Part shown: positions 24,167-33,450 of the stretch, piece by piece | How positions within the stretch are numbered: the first letter of the stretch is position 1 | Layout: each line of letters starts with the position of its first letter | Assembly (NCBI RefSeq): GCF_001675165.1 | Contig: NZ_LROS01000019.1 | Coordinates: 1-62,174 of the forward strand | Source of the DNA: Clostridium ragsdalei P11 | GTDB lineage: Bacteria > Bacillota > Clostridia > Clostridiales > Clostridiaceae | Length of the DNA stretch: 62,174 nucleotides | Direction of reading: 5' to 3' | Translations under genes and position numbers: made by a program | Notes under the pieces: model-generated | The model's database searches: none | What the model was told of the DNA's origin: nothing | The model's input: only the letters and a program-made list of their open reading frames with translations

Positions 24167-25471
24167 TTGAGAAATACTACATCTGCCTTAAAAGAAGATT
24201 TATTTATTTTAATATTAATAATAGTTTCAATACCAATAGTTGGAGAATTTAAATTTTTTCCACTAAATAGTACTTTTCGTGTTAGCTTCAGTCCTGTACT
24301 ATTTTTGTTTTTCCTATTTTGGGTTAAAAGGCTTCCCATACCTCTATATGGAATTGTAGCTGGTATATCTACCGTTATATTTAGAGTTGTTCTCGACTGC
24401 GTACTTCAAAGTGGATTTGAATTTCATCAAGCTTTTTTGATAAATTCTCCTGCATTTTTTTACTATTTAGTTTTTTCATGTTTATTTTATCTAACAAAAA
24501 TAAATAACTTACACAATAATCCTCTTTTGATGGGTACTTTAGCTGCCTGTATAGACATACTTTCCTCAACTTGTGAACTTGTAGTGAGGTTTTTAGTACT
24601 TAGAAATTCTATTTCAGTTTATGCCTTTGGTTTGGTTTCCGTAATTGCAATTATACGATCTTTTTTTGTACTCGGGTTTTTCAACATAATACAATTAAAT
24701 GAAATAAGAACAGCCGCTAACCAACAAAAAGAGCAAAATAGATATATGCTGTTGCTTATTTCAAACTTGTATGCAGAATCTGTACAATTAAAGAAATCCT
24801 TAACGTTTGCGGAAAGTATTACGAGAGACTGTTATAATTTATATGAATCTCTAAAAAACAATTATTCAAAATTAAATGAAGATGAATTGTCACAAAGTTT
24901 ATTAAAAATTGCAGGTCAAGTGCATGAAATCAAAAAGGACAACCAAAGAATATATTTTGGACTTTCTAAAATGATTTTATCTGAAAATTCTAAGGACTAT
25001 ATGAATATTGAGGAGATTGGCAATATAATAATAGATACAAATAAAAAATATTGTGTGGCTCTTGGAAAAAACATTGATTTTTCAATAAATATAGCATCTG
25101 GCCACATTCCTGATCTTCATATTTATACTGTACTGTCACTTATAAATAACTTAGTATCAAATTCTGTAGAATCCATAGAAAATGCCGGTACTATAAAAAT
25201 CTATATAAGCAAAATAGAAGACTTAATTAAATTTCAGGTCTCTGATAATGGCATAGGAATACCTGAAAAGAAAAAGGATCTCATTTTTAAACCCGGCTAT
25301 ACAACAAAATATAATAAGCTAGGAAAGCCGTCAACAGGAATAGGTCTTTCTTATGTAAAACAAACAGTTACAAATTTGAAAGGAAGAATCCTGCTTGAAA
25401 GCACATATAGTTCAGGTGAAACTACTTTTACTATTGAGCTTCCAATTAAAAGTTTGATAAAGGAAGGATGA
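24167..25471 (+). CDS. Sensor histidine kinase, GlnK (YcbA)-like
   Basis: About 434 residues. The N-terminal half has six to seven hydrophobic segments (to about residue 175), a cytoplasmic helical linker follows, and the C-terminus is an HATPase_c domain: N box NLVSNSVESI, G1 box DNGIGIPEKK, G2 box STGIGLSYVK. A canonical H-box is not obvious; the helix around residues 215-275 would carry the phospho-acceptor. TTG 24167 preceded by GAGGTGTG is preferred over ATG 24122, which would lie upstream of the predicted transcript start. The partner regulator follows after 7 bases. By analogy with Bacillus GlnK-GlnL it would sense an amino acid such as glutamine or glutamate. Confidence 0.75.
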   Translation: MRNTTSALKEDLFILILIIVSIPIVGEFKFFPLNSTFRVSFSPVLFLFFLFWVKRLPIPLYGIVAGISTVIFRVVLDCVLQSGFEFHQAFLINSPAFFYYLVFSCLFYLTKINNLHNNPLLMGTLAACIDILSSTCELVVRFLVLRNSISVYAFGLVSVIAIIRSFFVLGFFNIIQLNEIRTAANQQKEQNRYMLLLISNLYAESVQLKKSLTFAESITRDCYNLYESLKNNYSKLNEDELSQSLLKIAGQVHEIKKDNQRIYFGLSKMILSENSKDYMNIEEIGNIIIDTNKKYCVALGKNIDFSINIASGHIPDLHIYTVLSLINNLVSNSVESIENAGTIKIYISKIEDLIKFQVSDNGIGIPEKKKDLIFKPGYTTKYNKLGKPSTGIGLSYVKQTVTNLKGRILLESTYSSGETTFTIELPIKSLIKEG

Positions 25472-25478
25472 TACAACC

Positions 25479-26405
25479 ATGAAATTTTTTATTGTAGACG
25501 ATGATGAAGCTATTCGTTCAATGTTATCTGAAATAATTGAAGACTACAATTTGGGAGAAGTTGTTGGTGAAGCAGCAAATGGTGTTCCCATATCAACTAG
25601 CTTTCTATGTAATAAAAAAATAGATATACTTATAATTGATCTTTTAATGCCAATTAAAGATGGTCTTCAAACTATAAGCGAACTTGACCCTTCTTTTAAA
25701 GGTAAATCAATAATGCTATCCCAAGTAGAGAGCAAAGAAATGATAGGAAAAGCTTATTCTTTAGGCGTACAGTACTATATTACAAAACCAATAAACAGAC
25801 TTGAAGTAATTGGCGTTATAAAAAAGGTAATTGAACAAATAAAGATTGAAAAGTCCATAAATTATATTCAAGACACCTTAAACTTTTTAAAAACGGATAC
25901 ACTTGATAATAAAAATAGTTCAAAATCAAATAAAGGTATTTTAGAATACAGTGAATTTATATTAAACCAATTAGGTATAATTGCTGAAAGCGGTAGTAAA
26001 GATCTACTGTCCATTGTAGAATACTTATATACGCGTGGAAACAAAAAAACTATTGAAAAGGATTTCCCATCTTTAAAGGAAATATTTATTAAAACCTCTG
26101 AAAAAAAACTTGGACAAAGTTCTTCTTCAATTGATATAAAAAAAGAGATAAAAGCGTCAGAGCAAAGAGTTAGGAGGGCCGTACTTCAGTCACTAAATTA
26201 TATAGCCTCCCTTGGGCTTACAGACTATTCCAACCCAAAGTTTGAAGAATATGCTGCTGAGTTTTTCGATTTTACAGAAGTGAGAAAAAAAATGCTAGAA
26301 TTAAAAAATAATACTCCCCTTAGTCAACCTATACATATAAACGTTAAAAAGTTTATCAAGGTTTTATACATAAAATCAAAAAACTATAAAAGCAATGATA
26401 TATAA
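25479..26405 (+). CDS. Response regulator, GlnL (YcbB)-like
   Basis: A 308-residue regulator. The receiver domain (residues 1-120) has the acidic pocket DDDE (7-10), phospho-acceptor Asp54 (LIIDLLMPIKDG) and the conserved Lys in YYITKPI. After a Ser/Asn linker, residues about 150-300 match the YcbB/GlnL C-terminal domain, a specialised DNA-binding module not shared with OmpR or NarL types. In Bacillus, GlnL activates glutaminase/glutamine transport genes; here the divergent gltP is the natural target. A hairpin terminator follows. Confidence 0.8.
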   Translation: MKFFIVDDDEAIRSMLSEIIEDYNLGEVVGEAANGVPISTSFLCNKKIDILIIDLLMPIKDGLQTISELDPSFKGKSIMLSQVESKEMIGKAYSLGVQYYITKPINRLEVIGVIKKVIEQIKIEKSINYIQDTLNFLKTDTLDNKNSSKSNKGILEYSEFILNQLGIIAESGSKDLLSIVEYLYTRGNKKTIEKDFPSLKEIFIKTSEKKLGQSSSSIDIKKEIKASEQRVRRAVLQSLNYIASLGLTDYSNPKFEEYAAEFFDFTEVRKKMLELKNNTPLSQPIHINVKKFIKVLYIKSKNYKSNDI

Positions 26406-26407
26406 AA

Positions 26408-26452
26408 AATAGTATCAGAATTTTTACTAAAATTCTGATACTATTGTTCTAT
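26408..26452. terminator. Terminator of the two-component operon
   Basis: AATAGTATCAGAATTTT (26408-26424) pairs exactly with 26429-26445, and GTTCTATTTTT follows. It is also positioned to end the convergent infC transcript. Confidence 0.85.
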
Positions 26453-26466
26453 TTTTACTAAGTACT

Positions 26467-26970
26467 CTATTTCTTAGGGGCTAAAATCATAAACATATTA
26501 TTCCCTTCTAATTTAGGTGCTCTTTCCACTACTGAGTTTTCATCTAATTTACTTAAAAATGTGTCGAAAACTTTCCTACCTAAACTTGTATAATTATTTT
26601 GTCTCCCCCTAAACCTTATAGAAACCTTCACTTTATTTCCTTTGGTCAAAAATTTTCTCGCATTATTTGCCTTGATTTCTATATCATTTTCCTCAATAGT
26701 AGCACTTAATCTAACTTCCTTTAATTCTACAATTTTTTGATTCTTTTTAGCTTGTTTTGCTTTTTTAGATTGCTCATAAAGAAATTTACTATAATTCATT
26801 ATCTTACATACAGGCGGTTTAGCCTGCGGCGAAACTGCTACTAAATCCATACCCTGCTCTCTTGCCATATTTAATGCATCTCTGGTATTTACAATTTCGC
26901 TTTCTTTTTCTCCTACCAATCTAACCTTTTCTGCCCTAATTTCTTCATTTAAGTTATTTTTTTTATTAAT
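26467..26970 (-). CDS. infC: Translation initiation factor IF-3 with ATT start codon
   Basis: A 167-residue IF-3, which binds the 30S subunit and rejects non-canonical start codons. N-domain NEEIRAEKVRLVGEKESEIV and linker KAKQAKKNQK are recognisable. The C-domain RFRGRQNNYTSLG departs from the usual FRGRE-x-x-H. The frame can be opened at GTG 26985, but GGAGGTG (26982-26977) then lies inside it; the site is spaced six bases from ATT 26970, which I take as the start. Initiation of infC at AUU is known in enteric bacteria and Geobacillus and gives autoregulation. rpmI and rplT, the usual next genes, are absent downstream, so this may be a separate or second copy. Confidence 0.88.
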   Translation of the reverse strand: MNKKNNLNEEIRAEKVRLVGEKESEIVNTRDALNMAREQGMDLVAVSPQAKPPVCKIMNYSKFLYEQSKKAKQAKKNQKIVELKEVRLSATIEENDIEIKANNARKFLTKGNKVKVSIRFRGRQNNYTSLGRKVFDTFLSKLDENSVVERAPKLEGNNMFMILAPKK

Positions 26971-27116
26971 AGTATACACCTCCACAAATTAAAGTTTACC
27001 TATTTACTATTATATATAAGCATTCAATCTTGTGCAACCACAAAATATGGTTATTCATCTCATTTTCTCAATATTTTTCAATTATAATAATAAATATGCT
27101 TTTTAGTTTTCCCAAT

Positions 27117-27962
27117 CTATATACTTCCTATTACTGCTTTAATCAGTCTTGTAAATTTTTCACTTGCATAGAGGGAATTTTTTATAACTTCTTCATGATT
27201 TAAGGGTTGTTTCAATATTCCTGCTGCCATATTAGTTATGCAAGATATTCCAATAGTTCTCATATCACTGTGATTTGCCACAATCACCTCAGGAACTGTG
27301 GACATTCCCACTGCATCCCCTCCTAATACACTTAACATTTTTATTTCAGCTGGCGTTTCATAGCTTGGCCCACTCATGTAAGCATATACTCCTTCTTTAA
27401 TAGATATGTGCAATTCACCTGCCACCTTTTTTACCATTTCTCTAAGATGACTATCATATGCATCAGACATATCTGGAAACCTAGGTCCAAATTTCTCAAA
27501 ATTCTGTCCTATTAAAGGATTTTGTCCTGATAGATTTAGATGATCCCTTATAAGCATCAGATCTCCACTTTTATAACTTTTATTTATTCCCCCTGCAGCA
27601 TTAGTTACTATTAGATTGTGAATTCCCAACATTTTCATAACTCTAATAGGAAAAGTCACTTCTTTCATTGAATATCCTTCATAATAATGAAATCTGCCCT
27701 GCATTGCAGCTACTACCTTACCTTGAAGCTTTCCTATAACAAGACAGCTTTTATGACCTTCCACTGTAGAAATAGGAAAGTTTGGTATTTCACTATAAGG
27801 ATAAATTTTTTTGTCTTCAATTTCATCTGCAATATGTCCAAGACCCGATCCAAGTATAAGTGCTATCCCTGGCTTTACCTTTATACCAGAGCTTATATAA
27901 CTTGCAGCTTCCTCTATATTTGAGTTTAAATCCGTACCATTTTGTTTAAACATTAAATGCAT
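27117..27962 (-). CDS. punA: Purine nucleoside phosphorylase (inosine-guanosine type)
   Basis: A 281-residue class I (trimeric) purine nucleoside phosphorylase, splitting inosine or guanosine with phosphate for purine salvage. Motifs: phosphate loop GSGLGHIADE, GHKSCLVIG, MQGRFHYYEGYS, TNAAGGINKSYKSGD, and base/ribose contacts GPSYETPAEI and DAVGMSTVPEVIVANH. The ATG at 27962 follows GAGAGGAAG. It is monocistronic, 47 bases downstream of nothing on the same strand except the corrinoid gene at 28008-28643, with which it could be cotranscribed. Confidence 0.92.
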   Translation of the reverse strand: MHLMFKQNGTDLNSNIEEAASYISSGIKVKPGIALILGSGLGHIADEIEDKKIYPYSEIPNFPISTVEGHKSCLVIGKLQGKVVAAMQGRFHYYEGYSMKEVTFPIRVMKMLGIHNLIVTNAAGGINKSYKSGDLMLIRDHLNLSGQNPLIGQNFEKFGPRFPDMSDAYDSHLREMVKKVAGELHISIKEGVYAYMSGPSYETPAEIKMLSVLGGDAVGMSTVPEVIVANHSDMRTIGISCITNMAAGILKQPLNHEEVIKNSLYASEKFTRLIKAVIGSI

Positions 27963-28007
27963 TTCACTTCCTCTCTGCTAAATTTTATTATAGCACAAAA
28001 TTTTCAA

Positions 28008-28643
28008 CTATTTTATAGATTTCATCCCATATATTTCTTTACAGTATTGTACTGTTTCATGAATAGTTCTAGGAAAAAAGTCTGCCTTTACATATTCACA
28101 AACCTGTTTATCCAATACTCCCCCTCCAATTAATATCTTAATCTCTTTTCCAAACTCTGTATTCCTTATAGATTGTATGCATTCCTTTAAATTTTCAAAG
28201 CAATTCGTCAAAAGACATGAAATGGCTACAACCTTAGGATGATATTCTTTAATTGCTTTAATAAATTTTTCAGTTGATACATCCGTTCCTAGATCAATTA
28301 CTTTAAAATCATTACTGCTCATGGCAGTACATACTATGTTTTTACCTACATCATGTATATCTCCGTAAATAGTTCCCATAACAAATACTCCATGTTTAGC
28401 TGTGCCAGATGGCATTAAATCTTTAAGTATTTGTGAAACTTCTTTAAATATTTCTCCTGATATAATAAGTTCAGACATAAAGTATCTTTTTTCTTGAAAT
28501 CTTTTTCCTACAATTTCAATACCCTTTTGCAAATAGCCTACAATATCCATTACAGGTATATTTGCTTTTATAAGAGCCTTTACTTCTTCAATGACTAAAT
28601 CTTCATCAAGTTCTGCCATTGCGTCTATAAGTACCTTGCTCAT
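28008..28643 (-). CDS. Corrinoid-binding methyltransferase protein (MtaC/MtvA type)
   Basis: A 211-residue cobalamin-binding protein that carries the methyl group on cobalt between a substrate methyltransferase and a tetrahydrofolate methyltransferase. Residues 1-85 form the helical cap domain and about 90-205 the Rossmann B12 domain. The D-x-H-x-x-G motif with the lower-axial His is GDIHDVGKNIV, with SCLLTNCF later. ATG 28643 follows GAGGGGGAT. It is divergent from a PucR-type regulator and RACo, and is clearly more divergent than the two near-identical corrinoid proteins at 33451 and 44805, so it probably serves a different substrate. Confidence 0.9.
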   Translation of the reverse strand: MSKVLIDAMAELDEDLVIEEVKALIKANIPVMDIVGYLQKGIEIVGKRFQEKRYFMSELIISGEIFKEVSQILKDLMPSGTAKHGVFVMGTIYGDIHDVGKNIVCTAMSSNDFKVIDLGTDVSTEKFIKAIKEYHPKVVAISCLLTNCFENLKECIQSIRNTEFGKEIKILIGGGVLDKQVCEYVKADFFPRTIHETVQYCKEIYGMKSIK

Positions 28644-28832
28644 AAAAAATATCCCCCTCATAATTTATACTTATGTATATAAACTACCATAAATACACCC
28701 ATAAAGCATCATACAATATGAAGAAATTTTAACTTAAAAGTATACAATATGTATAAAACGTTTTTCTAATAACAAATTAGCACTTTTATTATGTCAAATA
28801 ATAGGTTATTATGATATTGAGAGGTGTTTAAT

Positions 28833-30386
28833 ATGGGAATGAACCTACATACTTTCCTAGGCAAAATAAAAAATTATAATCCTAGGTTATATATTTCACA
28901 AACAGAAGGAATAACAATTAAATATGTTAAACTCCTTGAAGAAAATCAAACTTTATTTGAACCAGACCATTTATACGTATGTGAAACCTTTAATTTTAAA
29001 AAAATCCCACCGCAAAAAGGTGCTATAAATATACTTTGTATTAAAACTGACGATCTTCAATATAAACCAGATAAAAATTCCATAGTAAATTTAATAGTGT
29101 TGAATACTAATATGGATATATTTAAAACTTTCAATGAAATACAAAGCATCTTAATAAAGTATCAGGAATTTAGTATAGCTTCAACAAAACTATTAGATGC
29201 TTTAATAAGTGGAAAGGGGCTTGAATATATAGTAAATACGGGATGTGAGATTCTTAAAAACCCTATATGTATTCTAGATCTTAGCTTTAAGCTCATTGCA
29301 TCTTCTAAAGATATTAAAGTAGAGGATCCTGTATGGATTGAACTTTTAACTAAAGGCTACTGTTCCTACAACTTTGTACCTATGTCAAATGTTCGAAATT
29401 TTATTGATGTAGTACATAAAAGCAGTTCTCCTATTTTTATAGGAAAAGATAAATTTAGAATTCCACGTATAATATCAAATATTAAAATTAACGATAAAGT
29501 AGTTGGATATGTAACTGCGTTGGAATGTCAAAAACCATTTTCTAGAAATGACATAGAATTTATCTTTCTTTTATGTAAAGTAGCTGCTTCTGAAATGCAA
29601 AAAAACGGTTCCCTGCAAAACATAAAAGGATTGAAATATGAAAATTTTATCATGGATTTACTCAATGGAAAAGAAACTGACACACGGGTTATTGAAGAAA
29701 GGTCAAAATTTTTAGATTTACATTTCAAACCTAATCTCTATATACTTGTAGTAAATGTACCTCAAAATAATTTTGTAACCATCCCTCTTCACAGGGTAAG
29801 AGATGCTATTGAATATATGCTAGTAGGAAGTAAGTCTGTCATATATGAAAATTCTGTTGTCATACTAATAAGCCAAAAAAATAAAATATCAGATATTGAG
29901 CACAGTTTTAGTAAAGTCATAGACTTCTTTAAAAAAAATAATATACATGGCGGTTTAAGTAGATGTTTTCATGATCTAGCTAATACTAGGAAATACTATG
30001 AGCAATCTTTAAAGGCTATTACACTTGGTATGGGACTGAAAATAAATAAGTTTCTTTTTTTCTATGAAGATTTAGCAATATTTCATTTATTGGAAACATG
30101 TTCTTCAAAAAGTGATTTGAAAAATTTTTGTCATGATTCAATATTTAACTTAATGAGATATGATAAATCCCACAATACCAAATATTTAAAGTGTCTTCGT
30201 TTTTATTTGTCAAATGAAAAAAATCAGTTAAAAACATCAAAAACTTTAAATATTTGCAGGAGTACTTTAGTCCATCGTATAGAAAAAATCCAGGAAATTA
30301 TGGGTGTTAATTTAAATGATGTAAAAATTACATTTCATCTCAATTTAAGTTTTATTATACTTGAATATATTGATGAATTTAAATAA
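28833..30386 (+). CDS. PucR-type transcriptional regulator of the methyltransferase island
   Basis: A 517-residue regulator. The C-terminal 70 residues (LKTSKTLNICRSTLVHRIEKIQEIMG) form the PucR helix-turn-helix (HTH_30), preceded by a GGDEF-like/CdaR middle region (HGGLSRCFHDLANTRKYYEQS). The N-terminal about 260 residues contain a likely sensor domain. ATG 28833 is preceded by GAGAGGTG; the GTG at 28824 is less likely. It is immediately upstream of RACo (49-base gap) and divergent from a corrinoid gene, so it probably switches on these genes in response to the methylated substrate. Confidence 0.8.
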   Translation: MGMNLHTFLGKIKNYNPRLYISQTEGITIKYVKLLEENQTLFEPDHLYVCETFNFKKIPPQKGAINILCIKTDDLQYKPDKNSIVNLIVLNTNMDIFKTFNEIQSILIKYQEFSIASTKLLDALISGKGLEYIVNTGCEILKNPICILDLSFKLIASSKDIKVEDPVWIELLTKGYCSYNFVPMSNVRNFIDVVHKSSSPIFIGKDKFRIPRIISNIKINDKVVGYVTALECQKPFSRNDIEFIFLLCKVAASEMQKNGSLQNIKGLKYENFIMDLLNGKETDTRVIEERSKFLDLHFKPNLYILVVNVPQNNFVTIPLHRVRDAIEYMLVGSKSVIYENSVVILISQKNKISDIEHSFSKVIDFFKKNNIHGGLSRCFHDLANTRKYYEQSLKAITLGMGLKINKFLFFYEDLAIFHLLETCSSKSDLKNFCHDSIFNLMRYDKSHNTKYLKCLRFYLSNEKNQLKTSKTLNICRSTLVHRIEKIQEIMGVNLNDVKITFHLNLSFIILEYIDEFK

Positions 30387-30435
30387 GTTGTTTATATTTA
30401 TCAATATAAATTTTATATTATTGGGGGGATATTAA

Positions 30436-32289
30436 ATGAACAATTACACAGTTACTTTTAAACATGAAAACCGCAAAATATCTGTCTGTGAAGGAACTAC
30501 CCTTAAAGAAGCTATCACAGCTGAAGGATTAGATTTTGATTTTCCCTGCGGTGGAATGGGCACTTGTGGTAAATGTAGAATTAAAATATTAGATAAAAAC
30601 TTAAAGGCTACAGAAAAGGAACTTAAATTTTTAGAAGGAAAAGAACTTAAAGAAGGTATACACCTTGCTTGTGAAACTAAGGTATACAGCGATATAACCG
30701 TTCAACTAAATCAAAAGAAAAATGAAGTCTATAATATACTACAATCATCTACAGAAAGGACTTTTACTATTAAACCTCTTATTGAAAAAGTTTACGTAGA
30801 AGTAGACTTGCCTTCTTTAGACAAGCAGAAATCTGATTTAAAACGTTTAAAAGAAAAATTAATGCAAAAAAAACCAAATTATAAAAATATTAAAATGAAT
30901 ATTTCTGTTCTAAGGGAACTGCCCGTGAAACTTCGTGAAGCAAACCACCATATAACTGCAGTTATCCACGGCAATGAGATTATTGGTATAGAAATGGGAA
31001 ATACTGAAAAGAGTATGCTTGGTATAGCTTTTGATATTGGTACTACTACTATTGTAGCTTATCTAATGGATCTATATACTGGAAAGAAACTTGCTGTTTC
31101 TTCAGCAATGAACCCTCAAATAAAGTTTGGGGCAGACGTAATCTCACGTACAACTTTTGCCAATCAAAATGAAAATGGTGTTAAACTAATGCAATCTACT
31201 CTCTTGGATGTATTAAATAAATTAATTGAAGATAGTGTACATAAAGCAACCATGTTAAAGGAAAACATATATGCAATTACCATTGTGGGAAATACCTGCA
31301 TGCACCATCTATTTCTAGGTCTTACTCCAAAATATATTGCATATATACCTTATGTTCCTGTAATAAGTGAAACACTAGAAGTAAAATCATCAGATCTTAA
31401 CCTTCACATTAATCCATCAGGTAAGGTATTTGTGCTTCCAAATATCGCTGGGTTTGTAGGGGCAGATACTGTAGGTGTAATTTTAGCCTCAGAAATGGAT
31501 AAAAGTAAGGATATAAAATTAGCTATCGACATAGGTACTAATGGCGAAATAGTCCTAGGATCTTCAAAGAAACTTGTCTCCTGTTCTGCAGCAGCAGGCC
31601 CCGCTTTTGAAGGAGCTCAAATAAGCAGCGGTATGAGAGGGGCAAAAGGTGCTATAGATCATGTAAGCTTTGGTGAATCTCTAAACTACACTGTTATAGG
31701 AAATGAAAAACCTGAAGGTATTTGCGGATCTGCTCTACTTGATATTGTGGCAGGACTTGTGAGACTTGGAATAATAAATAAAAGAGGAAAGCTTTTATCC
31801 CCTGACAACTTTACAAATCCAAATGCACTTCCATTTAGAAATAATATAGTAACTTATGAAGGTACAAATGCTTTCTTAATAGTTCCTCCGTCGGAAACAG
31901 CACATGGACGTGCTATTATGCTTACTCAAAATGATATAACTTCACTTCAGCTAGCAAAAGGAGCTATATCTGCAGGTATAAGCATACTTGTGAAAAAGTG
32001 TAATATAAATACATCCGATATAAAAGAAGTAATCTTAGCTGGTGCTTTTGGTAACTATATGGACCCACATAGTGCCTGTACAATAGGTTTAATTCCACCA
32101 GAGCTTGAAAATAAGATACAATTAGTAGGGAATGCTGCTGGTACAGGCTCAATGCTTGCCCTACTGTCAAATGACGAATATGAGCATTCTAATGCTATAG
32201 CTAGTAAAGTAACCTACATTGAATTAGGAGCACAAAAAGATTTTAACAGGGAATTTGCTCATGGAATGCAATTTCAAGATTATAAGTAG
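30436..32289 (+). CDS. Reductive activator of corrinoid protein (RACo, ASKHA domain)
   Basis: A 617-residue protein that uses ATP to re-reduce accidentally oxidised Co(II) corrinoid to Co(I). Residues 1-95 are a plant-type [2Fe-2S] ferredoxin domain with Cys38, Cys44, Cys47 and Cys79 (FPCGGMGTCGKC and LACET). A linker region (about 100-195) follows, then the ASKHA ATPase with AFDIGTTTIVAYL, AIDIGTNGEIVLG, and SAAAGPAFEGAQISSG. Length matches the DUF4445/RamA-like family found next to corrinoid methyltransferases. Its substrate proteins are presumably the corrinoid proteins encoded on either side. RBS GGGGGGAT precedes the ATG. Confidence 0.92.
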   Translation: MNNYTVTFKHENRKISVCEGTTLKEAITAEGLDFDFPCGGMGTCGKCRIKILDKNLKATEKELKFLEGKELKEGIHLACETKVYSDITVQLNQKKNEVYNILQSSTERTFTIKPLIEKVYVEVDLPSLDKQKSDLKRLKEKLMQKKPNYKNIKMNISVLRELPVKLREANHHITAVIHGNEIIGIEMGNTEKSMLGIAFDIGTTTIVAYLMDLYTGKKLAVSSAMNPQIKFGADVISRTTFANQNENGVKLMQSTLLDVLNKLIEDSVHKATMLKENIYAITIVGNTCMHHLFLGLTPKYIAYIPYVPVISETLEVKSSDLNLHINPSGKVFVLPNIAGFVGADTVGVILASEMDKSKDIKLAIDIGTNGEIVLGSSKKLVSCSAAAGPAFEGAQISSGMRGAKGAIDHVSFGESLNYTVIGNEKPEGICGSALLDIVAGLVRLGIINKRGKLLSPDNFTNPNALPFRNNIVTYEGTNAFLIVPPSETAHGRAIMLTQNDITSLQLAKGAISAGISILVKKCNINTSDIKEVILAGAFGNYMDPHSACTIGLIPPELENKIQLVGNAAGTGSMLALLSNDEYEHSNAIASKVTYIELGAQKDFNREFAHGMQFQDYK

Positions 32290-32297
32290 AATAAAAG

Positions 32298-32333
32298 AAT
32301 TCACCAGTTAATTTAAACTGGTGAATTTTTTTA
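32298..32333. terminator. Bidirectional terminator after RACo
   Basis: A 12-bp perfect stem, AATTCACCAGTT (32298-32309) and AACTGGTGAATT (32316-32327), has a 6-nt loop and is followed by TTTTTTATT. It ends RACo and the convergent methyltransferase operon. Confidence 0.9.
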
Positions 32334-32336
32334 TTT

Positions 32337-33449
32337 CTATCTGCCTGTAGCTGCAGAAATCATTGCTTTTACATTTTCAACTTTTGCATTTGGAGGTACA
32401 CTACATCCACTTGCTAAAATAAATCCATCTCCCATATCTTTAACAAGTTTAGAAGCATAATCATACACTTCATCAGGAGTACCAAGAACAAGCTTCCCAG
32501 CAGGTACATCTCCTTTAATGCACATACGATCTCCAAGCTTTTCTTTTATTTTATAAATATCTGTTACACCATCTGTTTCAAATACAATCTTTCCCTTTGG
32601 AAAATCTTTAAAGTAGTCAAGGTCACGCTCCCAGTTTCCATCAATGTGGATGCTACATATTGTACCTTCTTCTATAACAGCATCTGCTGTCTCCTTAATA
32701 TATTTCCATACAAAACGCTCCCATAACTTAGGAGAATAGAATTCACTAGCTCCACGTGCTGGAGAAAGGAAAAGTACATCTGGTTTAGTAGCTCTTATTT
32801 GCTTCCTTATTCCTTCAACTACTTCTGCCTGAATAACATCCAAAGTTTCCTCAACTTTATCGGGCATTCTAAATAAATCTCTCATAAATTTTGCCATAGA
32901 ACGTCCACCACTTAAATATTCATTTACAGTTATAACTGCAGCAGGACTATATACTACAAATCCAGCATCTTTGACATTCTGATCGGCTTGTGGAGCATAA
33001 GCTGCATCTGCCATAATTTCATCAACATTAATTCCCAATCTATCTTTTAAGTAACTAGGCATAAAATTGTTCCAGCCTTTATTTATAATGGTATCATAAT
33101 CCTCTGGCTTCATCATTTCTGCTTCATCAATTTGCCAAAGCATGTCATCTGCAAGCTCTCGTCCTGGAAGCTTAACTCTTGACATAAATTCTAATGGAAA
33201 TAAAGGTCCTACAGAGTAGGATGAATTAACTCCATCCACATCTCCCAAATCTTTTAGAGAATCTATTATAACTTTATTCGATACTTTAACACTATCTTTT
33301 CCACAAATATCTGCCAACTTCAATCCCATATGTCTAGCGGCAAAAGAATCGTTCATAAGTATAACAGGTGTTCTATCTGTTTTTTCTAATGCTAATGTTT
33401 TTCTAAATCTATTTAAACGTTCATCATATAACTCTTTTGTAGTTTTCAA
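32337..33449 (-). CDS. URO-D family corrinoid methyltransferase (MT I type)
   Basis: A 370-residue protein of the uroporphyrinogen decarboxylase superfamily. Members of the MtaA/CmuA/MtvB branch move methyl groups to or from corrinoid proteins, using a Zn bound by His and Cys. Candidate ligands are the His of SIHIDGNWERD and the Cys of ASGCSVPPNAK. It starts at TTG 33449, one base after the stop of the corrinoid gene, with GGGGG ten bases upstream. The corrinoid/URO-D pair plus the pterin methyltransferase gene upstream form a three-component demethylase operon like aryl O-demethylases of acetogens; the actual methyl donor is unknown. Confidence 0.88.
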   Translation of the reverse strand: MKTTKELYDERLNRFRKTLALEKTDRTPVILMNDSFAARHMGLKLADICGKDSVKVSNKVIIDSLKDLGDVDGVNSSYSVGPLFPLEFMSRVKLPGRELADDMLWQIDEAEMMKPEDYDTIINKGWNNFMPSYLKDRLGINVDEIMADAAYAPQADQNVKDAGFVVYSPAAVITVNEYLSGGRSMAKFMRDLFRMPDKVEETLDVIQAEVVEGIRKQIRATKPDVLFLSPARGASEFYSPKLWERFVWKYIKETADAVIEEGTICSIHIDGNWERDLDYFKDFPKGKIVFETDGVTDIYKIKEKLGDRMCIKGDVPAGKLVLGTPDEVYDYASKLVKDMGDGFILASGCSVPPNAKVENVKAMISAATGR

Positions 33450-33450
33450 C

